Positions 11,601-20,752 of a stretch of 48,699 nucleotides of DNA are shown here, piece by piece. The stretch is from Branchiostoma floridae (lineage: Eukaryota; Chordata; Leptocardii; Amphioxiformes; Branchiostomatidae). Position 1 is the first letter of the stretch. Each line of letters begins with the position of its first letter. The notes under the pieces were generated by a model, which saw nothing but the letters and a program-made list of their open reading frames with translations, did no database searches and was not told where the DNA came from. The translations under genes and the position numbers were made by a program. The stretch is from assembly GCF_000003815.2 (NCBI RefSeq), contig NC_049989.1:16696157-16744855 (forward strand), in the 5' to 3' direction.

Positions 11601-13020
11601 TTACAACCGTTTGTAGAAAACAATTCAAATAGTGACAACCCGCACGTATATTGATAAGATCAACAATATGGACGGTTCAGGTTAATTTAAGAAACAATCT
11701 TTTTATTTGGGAAATTTTAATTGTTTCTGTTTTCTTTTACGTACAAATGGCTAACCAATCTTGTCGATATTAGTATTATATCTGCCTCTTGAAAGCAACT
11801 GAACAATATTGTTACGGTTCATATTTGATGCCTTTGCACGAAATATTTTTCTTTAAACAAAGCACTCTGCCGAAAGAAAAAAAAAGGTTTTGATTATTGT
11901 GTATTGGATTGTGTTCTTTGAAGTTTTTGGACCGTTTGTTGTAGTTTGAAGATTTAAAATGACGTCGATCGATTGCTTAAAAAATTAGATTTGTCTATGA
12001 GTTTTCGTCATAGCGAGATACAACGACGAGGTTTCCTTACGGTTTTTAAGTCGTAGAGTTATCAAGCAGTCTCTGAGAGAACCGACCGCCGGCAAGTATC
12101 TAAGACAACCATTTCGTAACAAGACAGCTAAGAGCTAAATACTGTAAGCCACTTTCGGAACGTAATCAGTTTTACCTGCTATGGAGGCGTACATGGGATT
12201 GGGTACACTCGCAGCGGCGTCGGCACGTGCCCGCCAATCAGTCTGCTGCATGGGTGTGGTGCCTGCAGGAAAATTACTTACAAAATGGTGTCCACGGTAT
12301 GAGTTATGGAGAATAGCCACTTCAAGATTTTATGAAACAAATTATTCAAGATGATGTGAAAAATATATACCCATTAACTATGGTAGTATCATTTTATTAA
12401 GAACACAAGCGCAACTATCAAGTTGACACCATTCTCCTGTTATTGCACATTGTACCATGAGAGATCCATTCTTCAAACTCAAGTTGTTTTTGTCACATAG
12501 CAATCGAAATATGACTTGTGATGACATCGCAGTAAACGTAGCGACGAGCGAGGTTGTAGATAAGAATCTGAGCCCCCCCCCCCAAAAGCCTTTGAGAAAA
12601 AAACATTGCTTGCTCATTGTGGTTACCTTAGATTTAGCGATATCACAATATCACATACATTTCTTTTCCAGCAGCCATGCTGGGTTCCAAACTGGTTATG
12701 TTTTCAGCCAAACGCGCCCTCTCTTTTTAAAAAGTGAGCCGGGTTCTTTTACGAGCAGAGGTGTGGCGACTAAGGGCGAACATTACACCAGATGCTTCCC
12801 ATGTACGGGGATTTATTTCACCATCGGAAATTGTGAATTCACCCTTCGTTACACGATTCCGCAAGCGGAATTTGCACTTGATCCATATGGCGAGGTAGTA
12901 CCCTACCAATCTTTCTGTCATGTCCATCATGTGTGTATTGATGTATTCTTGTGAATTTATATTTTCAGAAATAAATTTACCTGTGTCACTAGTTTGGGAT
13001 TGCTGTTGCCCTCGCGGCAT
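8667..13020 (-). CDS. Type II transmembrane C-type lectin receptor, copy 2 (complete)
   Basis: The six-exon model is 12981-13020, 12176-12262, 10149-10294, 9642-9996, 8839-9228 and 8667-8677. Coding length is 1029 bases (342 aa) and every junction keeps phase. The start is MPRGQQQSQTSDT. Residues 1-65 form a cytoplasmic tail with an NPMY (NPxY-type) motif. Residues 66-87 are a membrane helix (ATGIAVLLSLIAIGLAILAL), 92-209 a repeat coiled coil and 210-339 a long-form C-type lectin domain. With no signal peptide and a C-terminal CTLD it should be a type II surface protein, probably oligomeric through the coiled coil. The last, 11-base exon rests on a strong acceptor (TTCATGTTTTTCAG at 8678 on) and is the least certain part; an alternative last exon is 8601-8623. 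A TTAA element sits in intron 2. Ligand unknown. Confidence 0.8.
8839..9228 (-). CDS. Lectin gene exon 5: C-type lectin domain
   Basis: A single 390-base exon encodes the whole domain, from CPKGYAMFRGICY to EYRFLCQTVP. Six or more Cys fit the long-form disulfide pattern. The ligand loop reads GDPNNAWGSEDC, so the first residue of the usual EPN triplet is Asp. WND is present shortly after (KKWNDYPC). These residues favour retained calcium and sugar binding, with mannose-type-like specificity only as a guess. Confidence 0.85.
9642..9996 (-). CDS. Lectin gene exon 4: repeat coiled-coil stalk
   Basis: This 355-base exon codes for seven back-to-back variants of the unit TTVDALKRDQDxxS, with unit lengths alternating between 14 and 17 residues (17, 14, 14, 17, 17, 14, then a partial unit). 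Heptad-like spacing and high charge indicate a coiled-coil stalk between membrane and lectin domain. The units are also alike at the DNA level, so the exon grew by internal tandem duplication and may vary in length between alleles. Confidence 0.8.
10149..10294 (-). CDS. Lectin gene exon 3: transmembrane exon
   Basis: This 146-base exon (phase 1 in, phase 0 out) reads DRMYPGGTSGRCALFNF, then a 20-residue hydrophobic run, and ends ALNNNG. Arg and Cys precede the helix, consistent with a cytoplasmic N terminus. Both splice sites are canonical. Confidence 0.8.
10313..10403. repeat. Flank repeat, left unit
   Basis: The run CTTTAAACTTT...TTAAAAAAAAAG...GACTGTCCAACTCCAGTCTTTGT recurs on the far side of the TTAA element at about 11378-11455, in the same orientation with substitutions. 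The element thus lies between two copies of a roughly 90-base direct repeat. A reverse-complement form (GACTGGAGATGGACAGTC) follows at 11478-11495, giving a foldback. Confidence 0.6.
10404..11329. mobile_element. TTAA element A (piggyBac-like, non-autonomous)
   Basis: A TTAA at 10404 is followed by CCCTATCCAGACTGGGC and a G run. The other end reads a C run, AGTCTTGATAGGG and then TTTTAA. The ends and several internal blocks match element B (13497-14350), for example TTATGACGTCATTAATT and GCCATCTTGGATTTT. No transposase ORF is present. Three perfect TGACGTCA octamers lie at 10594, 10741 and 10754. It is in lectin intron 2. TTAA targets and CCC starts are typical of piggyBac; family membership is inferred. 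Confidence 0.75.
12176..12262 (-). CDS. Lectin gene exon 2: cytoplasmic tail with NPMY
   Basis: Twenty-nine codons between AG and GT, phase 1 at both ends, read TTPMQQTDWRARADAAASVP followed by NPMYASIA. NPMY fits the NPxY consensus used for clathrin-adaptor or PTB-domain binding in receptor tails. The exon is duplicated at 3675-3761 with the motif intact. Confidence 0.75.
12981..13020 (-). CDS. Lectin gene exon 1: start codon exon
   Basis: Forty bases with ATG at 13020, followed by a donor GTAAAT. The start is chosen because the same ATG and frame are kept in copy 1 (4951) and, in a decayed form, in the relic at 15152. No upstream in-frame exon is needed. Confidence 0.7.
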
Positions 13021-13496
13021 GGTGCGACTTGTCAGGTTTCTGCACAGCAACAAAATACACGTCCTGTGTCAGGGGGAGTCCGAAACACAATGTGAAATAG
13101 AACCCCCCCTAAAGAAATTACAAAACAAAGATGAAAAAAATCACGTGACAAACAACGCACGTTTGCAGACAAATCAGATACACACGCAATCGCCTTCTTT
13201 GTTTGTTTCTTGCATATTGAAAAGGTATCGAAAACTACTTTAATTTTAAAGACTTTCTACTTTTTAGACCATGTTTGAAAACCCGTTACATTTATTTCAT
13301 TGTCACGCATAGGAAAAACGATTTAATTTATTCGTCTGACTTTTTTCATGTCCGTTACACAACACGTTGACATTAAAAACACGTAAGAGTCTTACGTTGA
13401 CGCATACTTTTGTAGATTTTCTACAATAATTTTGTATTCGGCGTGTTCATCCGAGCAACGAAGAAGAACCCAAGCAACACCCAATGGGAGGGACCT

Positions 13497-14350
13497 TTAA
13501 CCCTATTCAGACCGGGCTTTTTTGGTCATCCCTGGACCGGGGGGGGGGCTTTTGAGGCCCTCCTCTTCTAAGTCCTCTAACTCTTGAACGACGTGCTGTA
13601 GGGCCACCAAATTTTTAGGACATGATATCAGCATAATATCTGACGAGTTTTTGACGTTTGACGTTACGTTGACGTAAGATGACGTAATTATGACGTCATC
13701 AATTTGATTATATTGGCCGGACCAATGAAAAAAGGGTATTCTCAGACAACTTCAAGTTCTACTACAAAAATGTAACAACAAGTGCAGATAACAGAATAAT
13801 AATGTTTATTACGACTTGTATTGCCAATAGCAACATCGATGACGTCATAATGACGTCATAAAATGACGTCATGGACATCTGAGATACGAGTTAGGCTCCG
13901 CCATATTATATCCACTACCTTGAACTTTTAAAACTATTTTTTTTGCAACAAATAATCACAAAGGGCAATGGAAATAGACTAAATTCATTCATTTAGATGG
14001 TTTTTGATGAAAAAATACCAGGTAGTTACAAATTTTAAGGGATAATTAGCTTGTTATTCTTGATCTGGCCATACGGGCCGCCATCTTGGATTTTGGGCTG
14101 ATGACGTCTTCAAATTAGCATAATTTATGCATATGTAATTATGAAAGATATGCTTAATAATGTAAGATTTATTTTTATTTATGTATTAAAAGAGCAGTAA
14201 TATAGCAAATAAATGTGAAAAATACATTGTTAGAACCAAAAATAGTGATTTTTGGCAAAACTGCCTGTCAGCAAACGGTTGCCATGGCAACACGAAAAAA
14301 TGGAAATTTTGTCAAACTTCGTACCCCCCCCCCGGTCTGAATAGGGTTAA
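13497..14350. mobile_element. TTAA element B (piggyBac-like) with known empty site
   Basis: TTAA at 13497-13500 and 14347-14350 flank an 846-base body. Its ends are inverted repeats: CCCTATTCAGACCGG at 13501 and its complement at 14332-14346, with adjoining G and C runs. Copy 1 has one TTAA at 5408-5411 between the same flanking sequences (AGGACC ... ATACTGACATGCG), so the empty site proves insertion with TTAA duplication. No ORF of transposase size is present. Perfect TGACGTCA octamers occur at 13691, 13840, 13851 and 13864. Confidence 0.9.
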
Positions 14351-14386
14351 ATACTGACATGCGTAAAGGCAGTGCCGCTTTTTTTT

Positions 14387-14450
14387 CATTTGGATCTCCA
14401 TTAGTGATACTAAGTATAGTATCACTATTCTTCCTGGAGTCCTGGAGTCG
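14387..14450. repeat. Short hairpin element, copy b
   Basis: The segment TTTGGATCTCCATTAGTGAT through TTCCTGGAGTCCTGGAG is inserted into copy 2 relative to copy 1 near 5450. It matches 4556-4612, with GTGATACTA and TAGTATCAC as inverted arms. The interruption shows it is mobile. Confidence 0.65.
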
Positions 14451-14621
14451 TGCAGTATTTTATATCAGTTTTAATAATTTTTCCTGAAACCAGTTCTTGT
14501 CTTGTTTGTTTTCTGCCAGTGACATAAGACTGAAAAGAGTAGCTTTTTACTTTTCAAATCTAGACAGAAAATGTGACCTCAGATGTATTATGTTTCATGT
14601 TCTGGTACCTATCTGCTGCCA

Positions 14622-14708
14622 ATGGCTCGGAGTTCAGACGTGTTTTGGTTTAAACAGCTGTTAGCGGGAGAAAACGCCGAAGTCGAAGCCGGGCTTTTCC
14701 CACAATCG
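14622..14708 (+). CDS. Possible first coding exon of unrecognised divergent gene, copy 2
   Basis: The ATG opens 29 codons (MARSSDVFWFKQLLAGENAE and on to GLFPQS) that end at the donor GGTAAGTAC. Compared with copy 1 it has seven additional codons, the frame is the same and several differences are synonymous. Later exons, if any, were not found; a LINE begins about 500 bases downstream. No homologous family is recognised. Confidence 0.4.
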
Positions 14709-15114
14709 GTAAGTACACACGTTTAGATTTCCTGTGGAAAGGAACTTTGGGAGAACTTCATTCGTGTTAATATTACATAAGGCAATGGCAGTCGCATGTA
14801 GTATATAGCAGCCCCTCCGACCATGTCACGTGGCAAATCCACTGTTAGTGCTGCAGTATTTTTTATAGTTTTCAGGGGACGTCATTTACAGAAGCTAGCT
14901 TTACACATGTTGGAAGGTCAGGGTCGCCAAGGGGAAAATGAATATATTTTTAAACTGATTGGGGTAAACTCGCGGTGATAAGCTTGATTTATGCATCTCT
15001 GTATATTATCTGACAGATTTTTTAATTATAGGAATGTAAAAATATGTAAATCTTATCATAAATTTCATATCATACATTATGCTGAAATACATTATATTAT
15101 ATCATATTTTGTCT

Positions 15115-15200
15115 TATATTGTCTTATATTGCTGCTTTTGATCTCTTGGCATGGTGCTACTTGTTAGATTTTGGACAGCAAAAAGTACACGCCCTACATC
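15115..15200 (-). pseudogene. Relic of lectin exon 1, truncated by LINE
   Basis: TTTTGGACAGCAAAAAGTAC and an ATG at 15152 (MPRDQKQQ) correspond to the lectin exon 1 region (MPRGQQQSQ), but the frame meets a stop after 12 codons without a splice donor. The neighbouring LINE starts at 15201. It is the counterpart of the relic at 6465-6760. Confidence 0.55.
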
Positions 15201-15213
15201 AGTTCAGTTCAGT

Positions 15214-18156
15214 TCAGTTCGGGTCATCCTCATACAAGGTGCCCTTAACAATGTCTAACCATGCGTATCTATCAGGCATGGCAGCTAGCAGGTTGTAGTC
15301 CTTTAAACCAACCTCCTCCTCCAAAACTTTCTTAAGTGTCAGGTTCGGTCGTCCCCTTTTTCTCTTTGCATCAGGTTCCCAGAGGAGAACTTTGGCAGTC
15401 ATCTCCTCATGACGTGCGACATGGTCAGCAAGAGCCAGTCTTCTTTTCTGAATAGTTCTAGAGATAGGGGGAAGTCCATTGTACAGTTTTTTTTGTTTCC
15501 TATGCGACTCTGCCAGGGTATATTTAGAGCATAACGAAGCAGACGGGTGTAGTTACCATCCAATTTCTTGGACAGAGACTTAGGTAGTGTCCATGAGTCT
15601 GAACCATAAATCAAAATAGCCTCTACACATACTTTAAATACTTTCAGCTTTGTGGTGTTTTAATGGGGGCTTTCCATACCTTTGTTAGGGCATGACATGC
15701 ACCCCAGGCTTGGCCAATACGAACATTGACATCATACACAGAATTATTATAGCTGCCTAAGTACTTAATTAAGTCACTAACCAGTTAAATAGTGGACCCA
15801 TCTCTTGCTAGTAAGGCCCGAGGGTGATCACTTGGATTTATGTGCATCACTTTGGTTTTTGAGGAATTGAGATAGAGGCCAATTTCCTGAGTGGCACATT
15901 CCACCCTATGTAGGAGGTCTTGCGCAGCTTGGATAGTGTCCTCGAGTAGACCAATATCGTCTGCGAAGTCTGAAATGACCACTGCTGGGTGCCTGGAACT
16001 CCGTCTCCTTTGCAGCGCAAGGCCGTCATTGGCGTTGATGGCCTTGCGGAGTGCATAATCCAGAACGATTATGAAAAGGAAAGGTGCGAGGGGATCGCCC
16101 TGTAAAACCCCTGTGTAAATATTGAAGAAGTCAGTTTCCCCTTCTGGGGTGAAAACTGTGGCAGTTGTGTTGTCATACATGATTTTGATTTAATTAACTA
16201 TCGGGGTTGGTATGCCATGTGCTAACAGAATTTCAAACATAATAGTACGATCAATAGAGTCAAAAGCTTTTTTGAAATCAATGAATATGAGAACTGCTTC
16301 TTTCTGGTGGTTCTGGACCTCTTCTACAATCCTACGGAGAGCCAGGATTTGTCCTGATGTTGAACGGGAAGGTCGGAATCCATTTTGATTTGGGCGAAGT
16401 AGTTTATCGATGAAGGGTCTTAGTCTGTTCAGTATAAGGCGGTTGTAGACCTTTGCAGCCACTTGTGTGAGGGAAATGCCTCTATAGTTGTCGGGAAGTG
16501 TCAAGTTACCTTTCTTTGGAACAGGTACAATACCTGCACGACCCCACTCCGGTGGTCTGTGACCGGTTAGTGTCTGGTTACAGAAAAAGGTGAGACGTTC
16601 ACTGGTCTTGGGGAGTTTCCATACTTCCAAAGGTAGGCCATCGAGCCCGGGAGCCTTCCCTGGTTTCATCTGCTTAAGAGCAATGTCTACTTCATTTTGT
16701 GAAAAAGGGTTTCAACTGATATTGTTGTTCATGTTAAACACTGGGGAAATTGACACTCCGGTTGAGTTGGACAGCGGGTTTTCGGCAGAGAGCAACTTGG
16801 AGAAATGGTTTCTCCAAGTATTTATTGAGTATATCTTCACCCTGGATGAATATGACTCCAGATTTCTTGCCTGACAGCTCACGGATCAATTTCCAGGCTT
16901 TCATGTGTTCCAGATCTGTGCACACTTCAAAAGATTGAAGTGTTTTGCAAATTCTATTGTCTGTAGTTTTGTCATAAGTCTCTCTAAGTTGAGTCTGAGC
17001 AGCTTGAACATTGCTTGTTGCAGAACGAAGGGTGGCTCGTCGTGCAGCTACAACTTCAGGGCTCTCGGCTAGGTTGGTGTCCCTGGGCGGCTTGCGAGGG
17101 AGCAGTTTGGATACAACTTCATTACAGATTCTCACAAATTTACTGTACGACTTGCAGTCTTCTGGTAGCTCAGCAAAGTTCTGGAAAATACAAGTGTCAA
17201 TCTTGCTTGCCTTACTGCTCTCCAGTACAACTTTTTACGAGATGAGATTTTAGGCGCACGGATACTGAGACGTATTTTAGTGGACACCATTCTATCGTCG
17301 CTGCAAATGGGGTTGGAAGAATTGTATGTCTGACAGTCTTTAACCCTCATCCGACCGTATGGGGTCATTTTTGACCCCATGCGTATATTTTTATCTGCCA
17401 TAGCAACATTTTTCATCACAGAAAAAATTCCTTCCATGAATTTGTTTGTATACATGTCTTACAACATCTACCAATTTTTCACCAAGTTTTGCCCATTATT
17501 GTATAAGCTATACTTGAAAGTTTGTGTCTGGTTCGGTGGGGTCAAAAATGACCCCAGCCAAATATGAATCATTAATTACGTAAATATCAAGAAATTTCTA
17601 TAAAATAACAGACATTACTCATCATTGCTATTACAGCAACAAGTTATAGTTGTTTAGATGAATAAACACCGAATATTTTGAAAGAAATATAGTTTTTTCG
17701 TGTAAAACACAGTTTTTAGACATTATGCATAAATTATGATAATAAGCACTAACTACCTATGCAAATGAGATATGTCTATGAGCAAAACAAAATGGGGTCA
17801 AAAATGACCCCATACGGTCAGATTCGTCGTAAAAATGTACCGGTCGGATGAGGGTTAATGCTGTTTCTCCACCTCCTTCTGTAAAGACAGAAGTCAATCT
17901 GTGCCAGGTTCCCTAGGGGGGATCTCCATGTCCACAGCCTTGTCTTGGGTTTCTGAAACGAGGCATTACCAATGAAAAGGTCGTGTTGTTGCATAAACTC
18001 AATGAGATGTTGTCCATTGCGATTTGTTGCTAGATGGTAAGAGAATGTATTCCCTACCCTAGCATTTAAGTCTCCACAAATAGATAATATGGCATGCGAT
18101 GGTGTGGATTGAAGATAGTAGAGTTGGGAAATGAACGGTTTCATCACGGAAATCAA
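15214..18156 (-). pseudogene. LINE endonuclease/reverse transcriptase, multiply broken
   Basis: From the 5' side come the endonuclease end (ICGDLNARVG, then TWRSPLGNLAQIDF at about 17900), a linker and the reverse transcriptase. The latter shows GKAPGLDGLPLEVW near 16650, DNYRGISL near 16490, IDFKKAFDSIDR near 16260, GVLQGDPLAPFLF near 16090 and an intact FADD near 15965. The C terminus reads KRKRGRPNLTL near 15350. The pieces lie in different frames with at least four breaks (near 17130, 16700, 16185, 15780-15615 and 15400), apart from the TTAA element. It is not functional. Confidence 0.8.
17339..17858. mobile_element. TTAA element C, inserted in the LINE
   Basis: TTAA at 17339-17342 and 17855-17858 flank a 512-base body with perfect 14-base terminal inverted repeats, CCCTCATCCGACCG. 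Removing the body and one TTAA rejoins the LINE reading frame exactly, which proves insertion. Three copies of the 18-base palindrome-like motif GGGGTCAAAAATGACCCC (or its T form) lie at 17361, 17538 and 17794. No transposase is encoded. Ends differ from elements A and B, so this is a separate family. Confidence 0.9.
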
Positions 18157-18165
18157 TTGAACGTC

Positions 18166-18819
18166 ACATTTTTTTTCTTCAATTCAATGTTGTTTTTTTT
18201 TCGATAAGGCTCTCGCGGGCAACACAACTACACCCGAATTCCGTCCAGATACAACGCGCCCTAGGCATCTTTGAAGGAATGCAAAGATCTTGTTAAAAAT
18301 TCTCTTTGAAGTTAGAACCCAGCGGTTCACAGTTGGTTTGCCGCCGCACATTCCTGTTTATACATTTATTTATAATTAGCTTGTCACAATGTCACCTAAA
18401 CAATTGGATTTAGTTTTTTCTTTTAATTAGGAGTTTAGATGCTGACAATTTCGTCTGCCTGATGTCTGCTGTTTTCTTGACAGTCGCTTGGTGTCGCTTT
18501 TGCGAAACCTTGTACCACGTTTTGATACTCTTCAAGTAGAGGTTCGGCTCTCGCTATTTTTACCTCCATGAAGGAGACCATCATGAATAAAATGTTAATG
18601 GCTGCTTTATTTGCATAATCAATGGCATATGATGAAGCAGTAAGTCCACAACGGCTCAAAATATTTCATGGAGGTATCATGTCTCTGAAATCTTGTTTTA
18701 TTGTATGACTTCTACCTCTGCACTTTTATCTCAGCTATCCCTTGACCTTCTAGTGGGTCGTTGGGCACCATGACAATTCGCTGCTCCACCGTCCCCCTTC
18801 TTAATCTTCTTATAATACT
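18166..18819. other. Intergenic, no supported gene
   Basis: A minus-strand open stretch at 18435-18659 (start MSRCGLTASSYAID) has no splice support or recognised similarity. The right part may already belong to the 3' UTR of the next LINE. Confidence 0.45.
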
Positions 18820-20320
18820 AGACAAAACCCCGCGTGGGGCATGGTGTCTAGGTCAGAGGCCTACATAAACCCAAGTGTGGCCGGTGGTGGAAGCCGTCAA
18901 CAAAATAGAAAAAAGTGGTGCATAAATAAACGAACAACGTGATACTTTACATTGCCACACTAGATATAGGCCTTACCCTTACAGCTGGGTGAAACCGGGA
19001 TAGCCATAGTACTTGGCTACCCCAGCTTTGAAGCTATCTGTGGTCTTAGCTTCTATAATGTGTTGCGGTATTGCATTCCATTCGATAACTGTTTTTGGAA
19101 AGTAGCGCCTCTGTGTGTTTCAGTCCTACGTGTGAGTGTGGTAAATCGTTGCTGATGTCCTCTGGTTATGTTAGTGTTTCTTGTGAGGATATTATGGATG
19201 GGGATGGCAATAAGATTATTGACAGCTTTCTACATAAGTGAAAGGCGGGCAATTTGTCTGCGCTGTTGTAGGGTGGGCCAACCGAGAGTTTGCAGAGTGT
19301 GTGTAATGCTGGTTGTTGAGCGGTAGTCGCCAGTGGCGAACCTGGCGGCACGCTTCTGTACTGCTTCTAACTTGTCTTTAAGTTTGTTTGTTTGTGAATG
19401 TGTGCGTTTGTGGGGGTCCCACACAGAGGATGCATATTCTAGTTTTGGTCTTACAATGGACAAATAGGCTTGAGCTCTGACTGCTCTACATGTTCCTCTC
19501 AGATTCCTTCTCAAGAATCCCAGAGTACTGTTTGCTTTTGCTGCTATATATTAATCTATGTGTATTCCATTTCAGGTTGTGTGAGAGTATGATACCTAGG
19601 TACGGGTGTTGCAATGTAGACTCAAGGGGTTCTGAAAACATTGTATGTAAGTGCTTAGAAGCTCTTTTTGATTTGTGTATGTGCATTAAAGCGTAACTGC
19701 CAAAGATCCGACCACTTACACAATTGATTAAGATCCTTCTGAAAAGTGTGTTGATCTTCTTCCTTTATGATGGGGTGGTAGAGTAAGCAATTATCGGTGA
19801 ATAAACGGAGTTGTGAAGTAATACCTTTATTGGTGTCATTTATATATATCAAGAATAATAATGGGCCTAATATAGTGCCCTGAGGCACGCCAGGCCTTAA
19901 CTTAACAGGTTTGGACTTGTCTCCATCCACCACAACTTGCTGATAACGGTCAGTCAACCAGTTCTTTATCCACTGAAGTGTTTTACCTCTTATACCATAA
20001 TAATCAAGCTTCTTAAGTAACCGCATGTGAGGAACACTATCAAAAGCTTTTGCAAAATCAAGTATGGCCATACTAATTTGTGTACCTTTGTCAAACCAAG
20101 AAAAAAGTCCGTGAAGGGTGGTAATGAGTTGAGACTCACAGGAATGGTTGGTCCTGAACCCATGTTGTGTTGGCAATAAGATGTTCCTCTAAGAGCTTCA
20201 TAGTAGCTGAATACATTATATGCTCTAGAAGTTTGCAACAAACACTGGTTAAGGACACAGGTCTGTAGTTCGAAGGGTCGCTCCTATCCCCTTTTTTGAA
20301 AATCGCCCCACCTAGCTCTA
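18820..20320 (-). mobile_element. CR1/Jockey-like LINE, 5'-truncated
   Basis: Coding remains run from about 20320 to a stop at 18979, followed by a 3' UTR containing CCCCACGCGGGG and ending near 18820. The C terminus reads FPKTVIEWN-like text near 19090 and GFTQL before the stop, standard for this superfamily. The 5' end joins directly to a fragment of a different LINE. Confidence 0.75.
18979..20320 (-). pseudogene. CR1-like reverse transcriptase with altered catalytic motif
   Basis: Motifs in order on the minus strand are FKKGDRSDPSNYRPVSLT near 20290, TQHGFRTNHSCESQL near 20165, ILDFAKAFDSVPH near 20060 and GVPQGTILGPLLFLIYIND near 19885. Then comes LFTDNCLLY near 19795, where the usual FADD is FTDN. 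The frame changes near 20175, 19660 and 19500. Downstream stretches (PYLGIILSHNLKW, YASSVWDPH) are the thumb and C-terminal parts. The first catalytic Asp pair is broken, so the enzyme would be dead even without frameshifts. Confidence 0.75.
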
Positions 20321-20410
20321 TCTTCTGCCACTCGCATCGCTTCAGCTAGGCTTAAACCAGTCAACTCTCTTATGTGTCCTCCCATCTTTTCCTCTGTCAA
20401 CTTTATGGAG
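20321..20410 (-). mobile_element. C-terminal fragment of another LINE
   Basis: Minus-strand codons read LTGLSLAEAMRVAEDRARW, a form found near the C terminus of several non-LTR polyproteins. It is joined directly to the CR1-like element, which probably inserted into it. Confidence 0.45.
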
Positions 20411-20594
20411 CTCAGGCATTATAATGTCCTGCCAACATGAAGGGTTATGCAACTCAGGCACACTATGGCTCCTGGAGGAGACAGCCCTTCTCAGCTTATA
20501 ATTATTCATCCGGAGATGACGTCATCCCATGTAATTCTGTAAAACATAGCAGACCTCTGGGCTGAATTTTGTAATACATTACAAATATTGTGTA

Positions 20595-20752
20595 ATACAC
20601 GCGCACACACATTCGAACAAACACACACACACGCACACATGCACATACACACAGCTCGCGCATACACGCACACACACGCACATACACGTACATATGCACG
20701 CACACACACGCACATACACACGCGCGCATACACGCACACACACACACAGACA
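20595..20752. repeat. (CA)n-rich microsatellite
   Basis: Imperfect CACACA, CGCACA and CATACA runs cover about 160 bases. The Cys/Val-rich open frames across it are artefacts of the repeat. Confidence 0.95.

Larger units (their letters stand above)
12170..15130. repeat. Tandem duplicated segment, copy 2
   Basis: The partner of 3669-6055. It contains lectin exons 2 and 1, the shared promoter interval, the plus-strand ATG exon at 14622 and the AT-rich stretch up to the older exon-1 relic. It is longer mainly because of the TTAA element inserted at 13497-14350. Confidence 0.85.
15201..18165 (-). mobile_element. 5'-truncated LINE (clade unassigned), minus strand
   Basis: Its 3' terminus is a short tandem (GAACT) tail at 15201-15221, and the stop codon (15214) lies inside this tail. 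Coding similarity runs to about 18156, inside the endonuclease. A 520-base TTAA element (17339-17858) interrupts it. Host-sequence removal leaves about 2.4 kb. The short-repeat tail and the FADD motif context point to an RTE/CR1-type group, but I cannot fix the clade by eye. Confidence 0.8.

Noticed and set aside
18435-18659. Minus-strand open frame of 74 codons (MSRCGLTASS)
   Set aside because: No splice sites that join it to anything, no recognised motif, located between two dead LINEs.
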